Positions 1 to 6,728 of a DNA stretch of 64,000 nucleotides are shown one piece after another; positions within the stretch are counted from its first letter, which is position 1; each line of letters begins with the position of its first letter. Where the stretch lies: the NCBI GenBank assembly GCA_963744345.1, contig CAVUTD010000024.1:62001-126000 (forward strand), read 5' to 3'. The notes beneath the pieces are model-generated. The model saw nothing but the letters and a program-made list of their open reading frames with translations, was not told the DNA's origin and ran no database searches. The stretch is from DASTFP01 sp963744345 (GTDB taxonomy: Bacteria; Verrucomicrobiota; Verrucomicrobiia; Chthoniobacterales; Terrimicrobiaceae). The position numbers were made by a program, and so were the translations under genes.

Positions 1-220
1 GGAAAGCATTCCGCGGAAGAAGACGAACCATCACCCGCGAGGGAAGAAATTCGTCGATGATCCCCGAAAGCAGCGTTCCGATTAGTATGAAAGGCACGCC
101 CTCAAGCAGAACGCTTAGAAAAGCGTAAAAGAAATCGGTGAAACTAAAAGTGAACCAAGGATTTTCCAAGACGGGCGCGCCGCAAACCTTACCTCGTCGA
201 AGGTCGAAATCCAGGGGCAT
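1..220 (-). CDS. Permease, ArsP/DUF318-like, N-terminal part (runs off left edge)
   Basis: Reading the minus strand from an ATG at 220 gives an open frame to the window edge with no stop. After a short hydrophilic leader it enters a long hydrophobic stretch (FLSVLLEGVPFILIGTLLS) followed by a charged turn (DEFLPSRVMVRLLPRN). This pattern, an LEG.PF..LG..LS segment followed by a short cytoplasmic loop ending in LLPRN, is the start of the DUF318/UPF0718 permease family, which includes the organoarsenical exporter ArsP. The substrate cannot be told from 73 residues. The start codon is the first ATG in frame; no clear ribosome binding site is visible. Confidence 0.6.
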   Translation of the reverse strand, partial: MPLDFDLRRGKVCGAPVLENPWFTFSFTDFFYAFLSVLLEGVPFILIGTLLSGIIDEFLPSRVMVRLLPRNAF

Positions 221-609
221 TCGGGAATCGCAAGCTCTACCAGCTGTGCGCCGCTTGTATCGAGCGCGGCGGTGAGCGGCATACCTCGGTGAAAAATAAC
301 TCGCCTCGCCCTATGTTCGTGGAAGGAGCGATCACCGCTCCTGTAGAATCACCGATCCCAACTGGATGAAGACTCTCGAAGCGGATGGTGATGCCCAAAC
401 CACTGGCAAGCCTATCCGTCCCGCGACTGGAGCGGAGAGCAGGACCGAGCAAGCGAATGCGAAGAGTCGTCGAAGAGCCAAGAAAGTCGATGCGCAAGCT
501 GCGAGCGCAGCGTTAATAGGGGGACCGAACGCTTGTCATATTTCGGAGCGCGGGCTTGGAGTTCCGTCCGTTCATTTTCTAAGGGAACGGTTCGACTTTG
601 CAGTCAATG
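221..609. other. Non-coding stretch between permease and IS element
   Basis: No convincing gene. The open frames here (minus 237-497; plus from 366 running into the transposase) lack ribosome binding sites and family features. The plus frame stays open into the insertion sequence only by chance, because the element's left end lies at 618. A short inverted repeat (GAGCG.TCACCGCTC, about 328-342) may be a hairpin or operator. Confidence 0.5.
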
Positions 610-1363
610 TGCATGTTGGGTCTTTCCTAGATTACACAGTAAGGAGCTGTATAAGCAATTGGAAAACAGTGAGAAACAGATATTTGAAGCGGGCGCACGT
701 TTCGGAGCGGGAATTTCGACAGGTTTTGAAGATGTATTGCGCGGATGTTGGAGCACTGACAGCAAGTAAATTGACGGGCTTAAACAAGAATACCACGCAT
801 CGTCTTTACGGGTTGCTGCGGGCTCGCGTGCTGGAAATGGCCAAAGGCGAAGCCGCTCCTTTTACTGGAAGCGTCGAGGTGGATGAAAGCTATTTCGGGC
901 CGCGTCGAGTGCGCGGGCGCCGAGGCCGAGGATCGGGCCGAAAAGTTGCTGTCATCGGTCTGCTCAAGAGGAAGGGAAAAGTCTTCTGCTCTCCGGTCAT
1001 GAACTGCTCGAAGGCTGAATTGATCGAGGTGATCCGCGGCCAGGTGCTTCCCCGCAAGAGCACGATCTACACCGATGGCTGGCGCGCCTACGACGGATTG
1101 GTGCTGGAAGGCTATAAGCACCATCGCATCCACCATCACGACAATGAATTTGCCAGAAAGCATCGTCATATCAACGGCATTGAGTCCTTCTGGAGCTACG
1201 CCAAACTGCGCCTGGCAAAGCTTCGCGGCGTTCGCTGGGAGTACTTCTATGACCACCTCAAAGAAACCGAATGGCGCTTCAATCATCGCCATGATAACCT
1301 CTTCAACCTCCTCATCACTAACCTCGGCTCCTCACCTCTAATCTAGCAAAGACCCTGCATGTT
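610..1363. mobile_element. Complete IS1595-family insertion sequence with 8-bp target duplication
   Basis: The element spans 618-1355 (738 bp). Its left end reads GGGTCTTTCCTAGATTACA, and the reverse complement of its right end reads GGGTCTTTGCTAGATTAGA: 17 of 19 positions match. The flanking octamer TGCATGTT is repeated exactly at 610-617 and 1356-1363. An 8-bp duplication and GGG-starting ends are the hallmark of the IS1595 family. Intact ends, an intact transposase and a perfect duplication indicate a recent insertion. Confidence 0.93.
669..1346 (+). CDS. IS1595-family DDE transposase
   Basis: This is the single gene of the surrounding insertion sequence. An N-terminal helical DNA-binding part (KRAHVSEREFRQVLKMY, then ALTASKLTGLNKNTTHRLY) precedes the DDE catalytic domain, which begins with VEVDESYFGPRR. 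IYTDGWRAYDGL holds the second acidic residue and HINGIESFWSYAKLRL the third part. The frame is open far upstream, but the element starts at 618, so translation must begin inside it. GTG at 669 and TTG at 684 both fit; AAGGAG at 641-646 is rather distant from either. About 225 residues is normal for the family. Confidence 0.88.
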   Translation: MRNRYLKRAHVSEREFRQVLKMYCADVGALTASKLTGLNKNTTHRLYGLLRARVLEMAKGEAAPFTGSVEVDESYFGPRRVRGRRGRGSGRKVAVIGLLKRKGKVFCSPVMNCSKAELIEVIRGQVLPRKSTIYTDGWRAYDGLVLEGYKHHRIHHHDNEFARKHRHINGIESFWSYAKLRLAKLRGVRWEYFYDHLKETEWRFNHRHDNLFNLLITNLGSSPLI

Positions 1364-1647
1364 TATTAATTCCTTCAATTGGCTTGAATAAGGTTCCAAC
1401 CGTGTAGGGGCGCGGTCAAAAGACATCCTTGAGGCCGATTTTGAAGAGTAACCGGGGGCCCGTCCTCCGAGACCATCGCGTCTTACTACCGTCCCTTTCA
1501 GGACCGGCCCCGACTGCATCGAGATGCCGCTTGGCATACTTTCGACGACTTTTCTGCGAAGCCTGCGGTAGCAAGGATGAAGAGCTAGGAGTCAGTGATT
1601 CAATTCTGCCGATATTGCGAACAGCTCAATCAGAAGCCTCCCGATTA

Positions 1648-2130
1648 TCAGTAGGTGAAGGTCACCCCGGCGCTGGCCCAAACCTCATTTCCCTGATCGA
1701 TGTCTTTCAGCGCAGTCATCGCCACACTGTAGTTGATCCCTCCAAAGATCGAGATGACACGATTGATCTGCAAGATTGCTTTGAGACCGAACTGAAAGTT
1801 ATTCCAGCCGTAGTAAGCGTTTGTGTTGTAGTCAAGGTTCAAGCTCAGGAGTGCGTATGGCTGTAACTTCAAAATCTCGCGATGGAGGGGAATTGCTCCA
1901 TCGAGACGAAGCTCCAAATAGGAGCCAGGGGTATAATTCAAATCACACACGAAGAGCATGCTCGGGGTCACATAGGGAATCACCTTCGTCCCTAGCACGA
2001 AGAAGAGCTCATTTGCATAAGTGTTGTGCGAGTGCCCTGCCTCTGTGTGGCTGTGCTCGGGATGCGCGTGCGCTTCGCCGTCGGCGTCGTGTCCCAGCGT
2101 TTCATGATGCTCGTGATCGCTTTCGGATGA
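1648..2130 (-). pseudogene. C-terminal remnant of a His-rich outer-membrane beta-barrel protein
   Basis: This is the distal part of a 295-codon open frame (1648-2535) that joins two unrelated pieces. From about residue 135 the sequence has a histidine/acid-rich run (HEHHETLGHD, HPEHSHTEAGHSH). Alternating strands typical of an outer-membrane barrel follow (YLELRLDGAIPL, YALLSLNLDYNTNAYY, NFQFGLKAIL, SIFGGINYSVAMTAL), ending in the aromatic VTFTY expected for barrel insertion. No signal peptide is present because the N-terminal part is missing. The His-rich stretch suggests a metal-related role for the original protein; this is inference only. Confidence 0.6.
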
Positions 2131-2760
2131 TCCAGAATGTTCAGGCCGCTCCAGCAGGGCGTCGAACTTCGGGCAGGTGGCATCCGGCTCCCACGGAATC
2201 GCGACAGGGTTGCGCGCGTAGTAAGCCGGACTGAACGGCATCAGCGTACATGTGCCCTCGGCCTCGATGTGCAGCATTCCACTCGCGCAGTGGACAATTT
2301 TCTCGAGGCGCTTAAAGACCTTGTTGCGCCCGGCATGCGATTGGATGCCAGAAGCGAGCGCGTTGATTAGCGAATCATCGTTCTTTAGCGCGAGTCGAGG
2401 CTCTCGGAAAAGCTTCGTGTAGCGCTCCCATTCGCTGCGCACGACTTCTTTAATCACCCCCAAGGGGACGGCTTCCCAGGAGCCATTGCTTTGGCGATAG
2501 CAGAAGAACCGTTTTTCTTCGTATTCAAAGAACACGAGTTCTGGCCACGGGATTTTATTGATCGTTGTTTCAATTGGTTTGCGACCGTTAACGCAGTACA
2601 GACGCCCAGAAAGCCCGCGTCGATGTACGCAGTGACAAGCTCCTCGGTTGACAGTCCATCAGCGGTCTGAACCATGACAACAACATCGGGATAAGCCTTG
2701 GCGAGGCCAGTTGCGCTCTCTGGCTTCGGTTTGGATGACACCGGACGCAGCGCAGACGTC
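2131..2760 (-). pseudogene. P4-type phage/plasmid primase, truncated and frameshifted remnant
   Basis: The minus strand encodes a segment typical of the region before the helicase domain of P4-like primases: HCASGMLHIEAEG, then MPFSPAYYARNPVAIPW and EPDATCPKFDALL. Upstream, NGRKPIETTINKIPWPELV and FFEYEEKRFFCYRQSNGSW follow in the same frame. Still further upstream (around 2603-2610) the frame must shift by one base to join GLSTEELVTAYIDAGFLGV. The helicase domain is gone: just after the P4 signature the frame runs into a porin-like C-terminus. The primase is therefore doubly broken (frameshift plus deletion). Its presence marks a former phage or satellite element. Confidence 0.7.
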
Positions 2761-2777
2761 GTGCGGTTGAGCGCGAG

Positions 2778-3098
2778 ATGGCCGGGATGGCCGCAGAAGT
2801 CGCGGAAGAGGACGCGATCTCTGATTCGCTAAATGAGCCGCCCGATGAAACGCTCGCCAGCGCGATTGAGCAGGCACGGGAAGACCACGAGGCGCACGTC
2901 GGACTTCAGCTGAAACAGGCGGAAATCGACGCCAGACGGCTTGATGATGCCGACCAGCTCGCCCAGGCGTGGGTCGACGAGCCGCTCCTGGAGGAGAATG
3001 GCTCCGACGCGGCTGAACTTGTTCCAAATGTTGTTGAGTGTGAACCTGAGAAGATGCCGGAGCAAAAACGAGAGCGAAAAAGGAGAAAGCAGAAATGA
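2778..3098 (+). CDS. Acidic hypothetical protein, first gene of island A cassette
   Basis: A 106-residue protein, strongly acidic in its first 90 residues and ending in a basic tail (KRERKRRKQK). I recognise no domain. Its TGA overlaps the ATG of the next gene (ATGA), so the two are probably translationally coupled. The basic tail also contains the AAAAAGGAGAAAG ribosome binding site of that next gene. The same DNA, from about CGGCTGAAC through the tail, is found upstream of the second cassette copy near 50776-50858, where the rest of the gene is missing. The opposite strand also has an open frame (2829-3101), but coupling and conservation favour this one. Confidence 0.5.
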   Translation: MAGMAAEVAEEDAISDSLNEPPDETLASAIEQAREDHEAHVGLQLKQAEIDARRLDDADQLAQAWVDEPLLEENGSDAAELVPNVVECEPEKMPEQKRERKRRKQK

Positions 3099-3312
3099 CA
3101 CGATTTAACTTAACGCAAGTGTCGACCAACAGGTTGACGACAAAGTACCACGTGGTGGATTCCACCAATTCGATTATCGGCTCGGTCAACGTGCCAACAC
3201 GTCAAGCGGCCGATTTCCTCAATCGACCGATCAGCAGGAGGAGCAGTTCGCCATAAAGCCGAAGAAAATGTCCGCCGCGATTCGCAAGGCGATGGTCCTG
3301 CGCGGCTGCTGA
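3095..3312 (+). pseudogene. Frameshifted copy of the 86-aa cassette protein (MTRFNL family)
   Basis: The first 42 codons match the intact gene at 50515-50775 at 40 positions (MTRFNLTQVSTNRL start; NVPTRQAADFL end). Then this copy is 43 bp shorter than the intact one, which breaks the frame and gives a stop at 3254-3256. Beyond it, in another frame, the original C-terminus is still readable (KKMSAAIRKAMVLRGC, stop 3310-3312). AAAAAGGAG at 3077-3085 is a good ribosome binding site. Either the 53-residue short product is made or the gene is dead. Function unknown; the size and the short basic tail would suit a small nucleic-acid-binding or regulatory protein, but nothing proves it. Confidence 0.75.
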
Positions 3313-3328
3313 CCTTTACTTGATAAAG

Positions 3329-3703
3329 ATGCCATTGGCTGACGACTCAAGCGGCTGGAGCGCGATGGCCAGGCACGCAATCTGGCTCGAACGAGTGGCC
3401 GGCGTCTCCGTTGAGTCGCTCGGCCGAGGCGGTCTCGATCGGCAGCATTCCTTCACGCTTGAAGCCAGTGGCCGGCATCTCGCGTACCGGATCCGGACCG
3501 ATGGAGGCTGGATCTTTGTCAGCGCTGGCCCGATGGATACCGGAGATTCGGAATTTTTAGTGTCGTTGGCCGACGGCAAAGCGGGATGGAATGCCTGTTC
3601 CCGGCTCATTCTGGCCCTGGAGCGCAGTGATGTCGTCACGCTGCAGCCCCGCCCCCTCGAGCTCGGCCAACCGGGTTCTCCGGACTGCTTTGTGATCGGA
3701 TGA
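3329..3703 (+). CDS. 124-aa conserved hypothetical cassette protein, copy A
   Basis: The protein starts MPLADDSSGWSAMARHAIW and is about 84% identical over its full 124 residues to the copy at 50123-50497 on the other strand. A TTG nine bases upstream keeps the frame open, but the shared start is this ATG. Conserved patches include HSFTLEASGRHLAYR, TDGGWIFVSAGPM and AGWNACSRLILALERS. No signal peptide or membrane segment. No family recognised; the predicted mix of strands and one C-terminal helix could be a small alpha/beta domain. It follows the MTRFNL gene by 16 bases in both copies, so the two are one transcription unit. Confidence 0.75.
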   Translation: MPLADDSSGWSAMARHAIWLERVAGVSVESLGRGGLDRQHSFTLEASGRHLAYRIRTDGGWIFVSAGPMDTGDSEFLVSLADGKAGWNACSRLILALERSDVVTLQPRPLELGQPGSPDCFVIG

Positions 3704-3775
3704 AGGAAGCGAGCAATTGGCAAAGCCAATCAGCAACGACACAGAACAGCGGTCCCGCTGCGCCGTAAACGGCCG

Positions 3776-3789
3776 ACTGCAATTGCAGT
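3776..3789. promoter_or_regulatory. 14-bp perfect palindrome
   Basis: ACTGCAATTGCAGT is perfectly self-complementary. It lies in the 319-bp spacer between the 124-aa gene and the DUF4326 gene, a spacer absent from the second cassette copy. It is a candidate operator or recombination half-site; nothing else supports a function. Confidence 0.3.
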
Positions 3790-3918
3790 TCCACAACCTG
3801 CGGTTATTTACTAGAAATGAGATGTCCTGATTGCCAGGTGATTGTGGTTATGTAGATAGCTTGTGGACTAGGCGGTGATTGCCAGATAACGGTGATCACT
3901 TGGTGTAGTAGTGTTCGT

Positions 3919-3944
3919 ATGCGATCGCATAGATGCGATCGTAT
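3919..3944. promoter_or_regulatory. Tandem GATC-centred palindromes upstream of DUF4326 gene
   Basis: ATGCGATCGCAT (3919-3930) is a perfect palindrome and is repeated with one change as ATGCGATCGTAT (3933-3944), a 14-bp period. The pair lies 79 bp before the DUF4326 start, a good position for a repressor or partition-type protein site. Each copy carries a GATC core. Confidence 0.4.
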
Positions 3945-4022
3945 TCTATTAGGGTTCGGAGTATTTTCATAAAATGGTGTCCTGGAATCGTTTTGATCGT
4001 TTCCAAAGTATCAGGACAGCGG

Positions 4023-4307
4023 ATGCCTATCATGGTGATCCACGTGCGTGACATGCGCGAAGGCGATGTTTACATCGGACGACGCAATAACCGGCGCAAA
4101 CTTCCCGAAAGCATCTGGCACAATCCGTTCGAGATCGGCAGAGACGGAACACGCGAAGAAATCATCGCGAAGTTCGAAGCCTACGTCCTAGCCAAGCCGG
4201 ACCTGCTTGCTCAACTCCATACGCTAAAAGGCAAGCGACTAGCCTGTTGGTGCAAACCCGCAGCGTGTCATGGCCACGTGCTCGCCAGACTGGCAGACGT
4301 TTCGTGA
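4023..4307 (+). CDS. DUF4326 domain protein, copy A
   Basis: The start is set at ATG 4023 (MPIMVIHVR) because the paralogue at 49792-50109 begins at the equivalent point (MLTKVIHVR); the longer upstream frame is unsupported. The 94-residue protein carries the DUF4326 pattern: VYIGR near the start, ESIWHNPF, then the C-terminal signature CWCKPAACHGHVLARL, whose Cys-Cys-Cys-His arrangement looks like a metal site. DUF4326 proteins are small and often found in phages and mobile elements; their biochemical role is not established. Third conserved member of the cassette. Confidence 0.85.
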   Translation: MPIMVIHVRDMREGDVYIGRRNNRRKLPESIWHNPFEIGRDGTREEIIAKFEAYVLAKPDLLAQLHTLKGKRLACWCKPAACHGHVLARLADVS

Positions 4308-4404
4308 TAGGCGCAAACGCAACCCTCAGTCGTACGCCTTTTCACGCGGACTAATTCAAAGCCGGCTGAAGTGGTGTGGCTGTGTCATCAGCATCTACTC
4401 GACT

Positions 4405-4649
4405 TTAACCGGAGCGGCGGACGAGTTGCCAGTTGACGATCGCGATACTCTCGCGAACCGCACGCTCGATTATGTGCGGGATGTGCTTTTCTACAACTAG
4501 CGAACGGATCGCTCGTTCAGCTTCAGCAGTAATCGGAACATTGCCAGCTTCCCGGCGTTGGACGGTCCGCAGATCAATGCCGAGCATGTCCGCAACTTTC
4601 TGCTGGCTGGCGATTGAATGGCGGAGTTGGGCGTATCTTTAGCTGTCAT
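4405..4649 (-). pseudogene. XRE-type helix-turn-helix regulator, frameshifted near its start
   Basis: The frame reads YAQLRHSIASQQKVADMLG then IDLRTVQRREAGNVPI and AEAERAIRSL, a typical Cro/CI helix-turn-helix of the 'RRE(A/T)G..PI..EAE.AI' type found in short phage-like regulators. An ATG at 4649 starts MTAK in a frame one base away, followed by a stop in the HTH frame. The natural start and the HTH are therefore separated by a one-base shift. The only in-frame ATG (4587) would remove the first helices. Likely a decayed regulator of island A. Confidence 0.6.
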
Positions 4650-4675
4650 TTTAGGGAGGAAGCTCTCGAAAGGGA

Positions 4676-4705
4676 AAACCCCGGCTTTTGTGTGAGCCGG
4701 GGTTT
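4676..4705 (-). terminator. Rho-independent terminator of the 114-aa secreted protein gene
   Basis: AAACCCCGGCT and AGCCGGGGTTT form an 11-bp stem with an 8-base loop. On the minus strand the stem is followed by a short T run (GGGGTTTTCCC). It begins six bases past the stop codon of the minus-strand gene at 4711. Confidence 0.75.
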
Positions 4706-4710
4706 CAGGA

Positions 4711-5055
4711 TTACTTTGCTGCCTTTAGAAACATTTGTATCAGTTCGAATTCTCGGCGCTGAATCTCTAAGTCCTGTAGGCGTTGTTCTTGAGAAGAAGT
4801 GTTGAACGCGTTGTAATCGTAATCGTCAAACGCGGCTTGCCGACGCTGACGGCGAATCTCTGCTGTATTGCGCGGACCTACCTTGCGATAAATGTTGCCG
4901 CCGCGAACATATCCGCGACCACCCCAATATTGATCGAGCGTTTCTAGCGCTTGGCGCTGGCGTTCAACTTCGAAGGCAACTCGCTGTTCGAAGGTCTGAG
5001 CTTGCGCCACACTGACAAGGGCGGTTAGGAAGAGAAGGGCAAACAATCTTTTCAT
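4711..5055 (-). CDS. Small secreted hypothetical protein
   Basis: The 114-residue protein starts MKRLFALLFLTALVSVAQA, a clear Sec signal peptide with an AQA cleavage site. This sets the start at 5055 rather than the upstream ATG of the longer frame. The mature part is rich in Q, R, E and aromatic residues (RQRQALETLDQYWGG, QEQRLQDLEIQRREFELIQ), so probably helical, perhaps coiled coil at the C-terminus. No known domain recognised. It has its own terminator just downstream. A cargo gene within the decayed element is likely. Confidence 0.65.
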   Translation of the reverse strand: MKRLFALLFLTALVSVAQAQTFEQRVAFEVERQRQALETLDQYWGGRGYVRGGNIYRKVGPRNTAEIRRQRRQAAFDDYDYNAFNTSSQEQRLQDLEIQRREFELIQMFLKAAK

Positions 5056-5292
5056 TTCATAGGTAATTACGGCATTATGTCGCAATCTTGCAGGAGAAAT
5101 GGCGAAAGCTGGCCGGCATAATGCCGTTAGGGATGATGCTTCGGGTGGTCCTATGATCCCCTGCGCCTTGATTCTAGGGTATTTAGGTTCTTCGGACACA
5201 TGTGACCTTAATGCGCGGCGGAGCGGCCTATTTTCCAGCAGAGAATCGGCCAGGATTCATTTACCTTTTGCGGTGCAAGGCTGATCGAGAAG

Positions 5293-5610
5293 TCACGGCA
5301 GTCCCTCAACAAGCGCGACAAGCTCATCCGCCCGGGAATATTTGCGCAGCGGATTCTTGGACGATAAATCCTTTCTCTCGGAATCATGATGTACAAAATT
5401 TTCACCTTTTTCGGCAGATCCATTGACGGAATTGGCGGCGGGCAGAGGCATTTTCTCAATTTTCGGAGGTTCTGGGTCTATCGAAGTCGTGTTCGTAACG
5501 CTACGAAGACGGCGACGGACTTCATCCCAGAGCGTCCAAGGCAATGGCAACTCAGCTACTTCCTGATGAAACGAAAACGGCAAAACTTGCCGTCGATGAG
5601 AAGTTGTCAA
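5293..5610 (-). CDS. Hypothetical protein, uncertain
   Basis: A 105-codon frame divergent from the terminase-like gene. The product is polar, with a C-terminal part (NPLRKYSRADELVALVEGLP) that reads like genuine protein. No domain, signal peptide or convincing ribosome binding site, and no counterpart in island B. The opposite strand also has a shorter frame. Could be chance. This is the only candidate in the 585 bp between the secreted protein and the terminase-like gene. Confidence 0.3.
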   Translation of the reverse strand: MTTSHRRQVLPFSFHQEVAELPLPWTLWDEVRRRLRSVTNTTSIDPEPPKIEKMPLPAANSVNGSAEKGENFVHHDSERKDLSSKNPLRKYSRADELVALVEGLP

Positions 5611-5640
5611 TGCTGGCGACTAGCTTGAGATTTTGACCAT

Positions 5641-6084
5641 ATGCGCCGGCACCCGACCCTTGGAATGAAGGGAAGCAAACCACGACTTCCAGGCACCAAG
5701 ACCAACGGCCAGCCTGCCAGCAAGGCGGAAGTCTCGCGCCTCTCTCACGAATACCTCGTTTCGCGCAACGCCATGTTGAAGGCCAAGACGTTTACGGCGG
5801 AGCTGCTGGCTGCAAAAGCGCGCGAAGAGTTGATCCAAAAGACTCTTGTCGAAAAGCAGGCCGCATACCTGCTCATCGCAATGCGGCAGAAGATTCTGAA
5901 CCTGCCGCAAACGTATGCGCGCAGGCTGGTCGGCTTGAACGATGTTCGCGAGGACATGAAGGTGCTCGAAGGCGCCGCTCATTCAATCCTTAACGAGCTT
6001 AAGGATCTCCCCGGCACGGTGACCGATCCGCATTGGCCGGAATCGCTTGAGGAAAAGGACGAAGAGAGCAAAACGTCTGACTGA
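5641..6084 (+). CDS. Terminase small subunit (Nu1)-like protein, copy A
   Basis: A 147-residue helical protein. The start (MRRHPTLGMKGSKPRL) matches its paralogue at 48467-48871 (MHGHPTLGVKNAKPRL). The core resembles the C-terminal part of lambda Nu1-type small terminase proteins: a charged helix (AKAREELIQKTLVEKQAAYLL), then RQKILNLPQTYARRLVGL, the place where those proteins have a '..L..LP..L...L' helix pair. The N-terminal winged HTH of true Nu1 is absent, so DNA packaging function is doubtful. About 45% identical to copy B by eye. It ends in KTSD, encoded by the first of three direct repeats. Confidence 0.6.
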   Translation: MRRHPTLGMKGSKPRLPGTKTNGQPASKAEVSRLSHEYLVSRNAMLKAKTFTAELLAAKAREELIQKTLVEKQAAYLLIAMRQKILNLPQTYARRLVGLNDVREDMKVLEGAAHSILNELKDLPGTVTDPHWPESLEEKDEESKTSD

Positions 6085-6089
6085 GACCC
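6068..6089 (+). repeat. Direct repeat, copy 1 of 3 (AAACGTCTGACTGAG)
   Basis: This copy covers the last codons and stop of the terminase-like gene. The same core recurs at 6289-6317 and 6729-6757. Confidence 0.7.
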
Positions 6090-6288
6090 GCTGGAAACCG
6101 CGATAACGATCGCTGCATGGTGTGCTCGAAAAGCGCAAATCTGTGGGATCCGAGCAACCGCATCCCATCAGCGATTCGGGAGGACTTCCGAAAACGGAAC
6201 TGCGTTCCAAATGCGTAACGCAATTGCTGACGAGATTCCGGTGGCTTATGCATTTCGGAATCCTGTTCCGATTTGCATATCCAATCTG

Positions 6289-6317
6289 CCAAAGCGGCAA
6301 AACGTCTGACTGAGACC
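6289..6317 (+). repeat. Direct repeat, copy 2 of 3
   Basis: Core AAACGTCTGACTGAG preceded by CAAAGCGGC, an extension shared with copy 3 but not copy 1. It lies just before the 3' end of the minus-strand 88-aa gene. Confidence 0.7.
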
Positions 6318-6328
6318 GGTTTTTTGAC

Positions 6329-6595
6329 TCAGTCGACAATCCGCAATAGGTGCTCCCACTGGCGAAATTCTCCTTTGAAGCCGATGCTCTCGGCGTCACG
6401 AAAGGTCGAGATGATGCAGCGCTCGATCTGCTTTCCGCTTTTGCCGGCGCGCTGGCAGACTGATCGGTATTCCCGACGCGATCGGTAGAGGTGAGCTGCA
6501 AACTTGTCGTGTTCGTTCGCTTGGAGTTCGACCAGGAGCTGTTCGACGCTCCGTTGCACCTCGGTGAGTCTCGCAATGAAGGTTTCGCGGTGCAT
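6329..6595 (-). CDS. 88-aa conserved hypothetical protein of the repeated unit
   Basis: The protein (MHRETFIARLTEVQRSVEQLL start) is a helical, charged small protein with the conserved block HLYRSRREYRSVCQRAGKSG. A broken homologue on the plus strand at 50900-51137 keeps that block (HLYRSGREYRSACERAGKSG). In this copy the gene is intact and lies, reversed, after the terminase-like gene. It is bracketed by two 29-bp direct repeats (6289 and 6729). No known family recognised. Confidence 0.65.
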   Translation of the reverse strand: MHRETFIARLTEVQRSVEQLLVELQANEHDKFAAHLYRSRREYRSVCQRAGKSGKQIERCIISTFRDAESIGFKGEFRQWEHLLRIVD

Positions 6596-6728
6596 TATCG
6601 TGAAATATCACGATTCTTTGGGCAATGCCAAACATTCAGCCGTTTTTCAGATCTCGGGATCCAGAGGGTGAGCTCTCCACGAGGGAGGATTGCGTTCCAG
6701 ACGTCAGAAGAGGGACGAGAAGGCTGAG

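Noticed and set aside
1364..1647. Frames on both strands between the IS and the barrel remnant
   Set aside because: No family features, start signals or conservation visible.
2829..3101. Minus-strand 90-codon frame opposite the acidic gene
   Set aside because: It reads smoothly, but the plus strand has the ATGA coupling, the ribosome binding site and the conserved DNA in island B.
3316..3729. Minus-strand 137-codon frame over the 124-aa gene
   Set aside because: Shadow: between the two cassette copies the plus-strand protein is conserved without gaps, and this one shows no start or family.
3821..3860. Tiny frame with a CPDC zinc-knuckle-like motif in the spacer
   Set aside because: Only 12 codons; too short to support.
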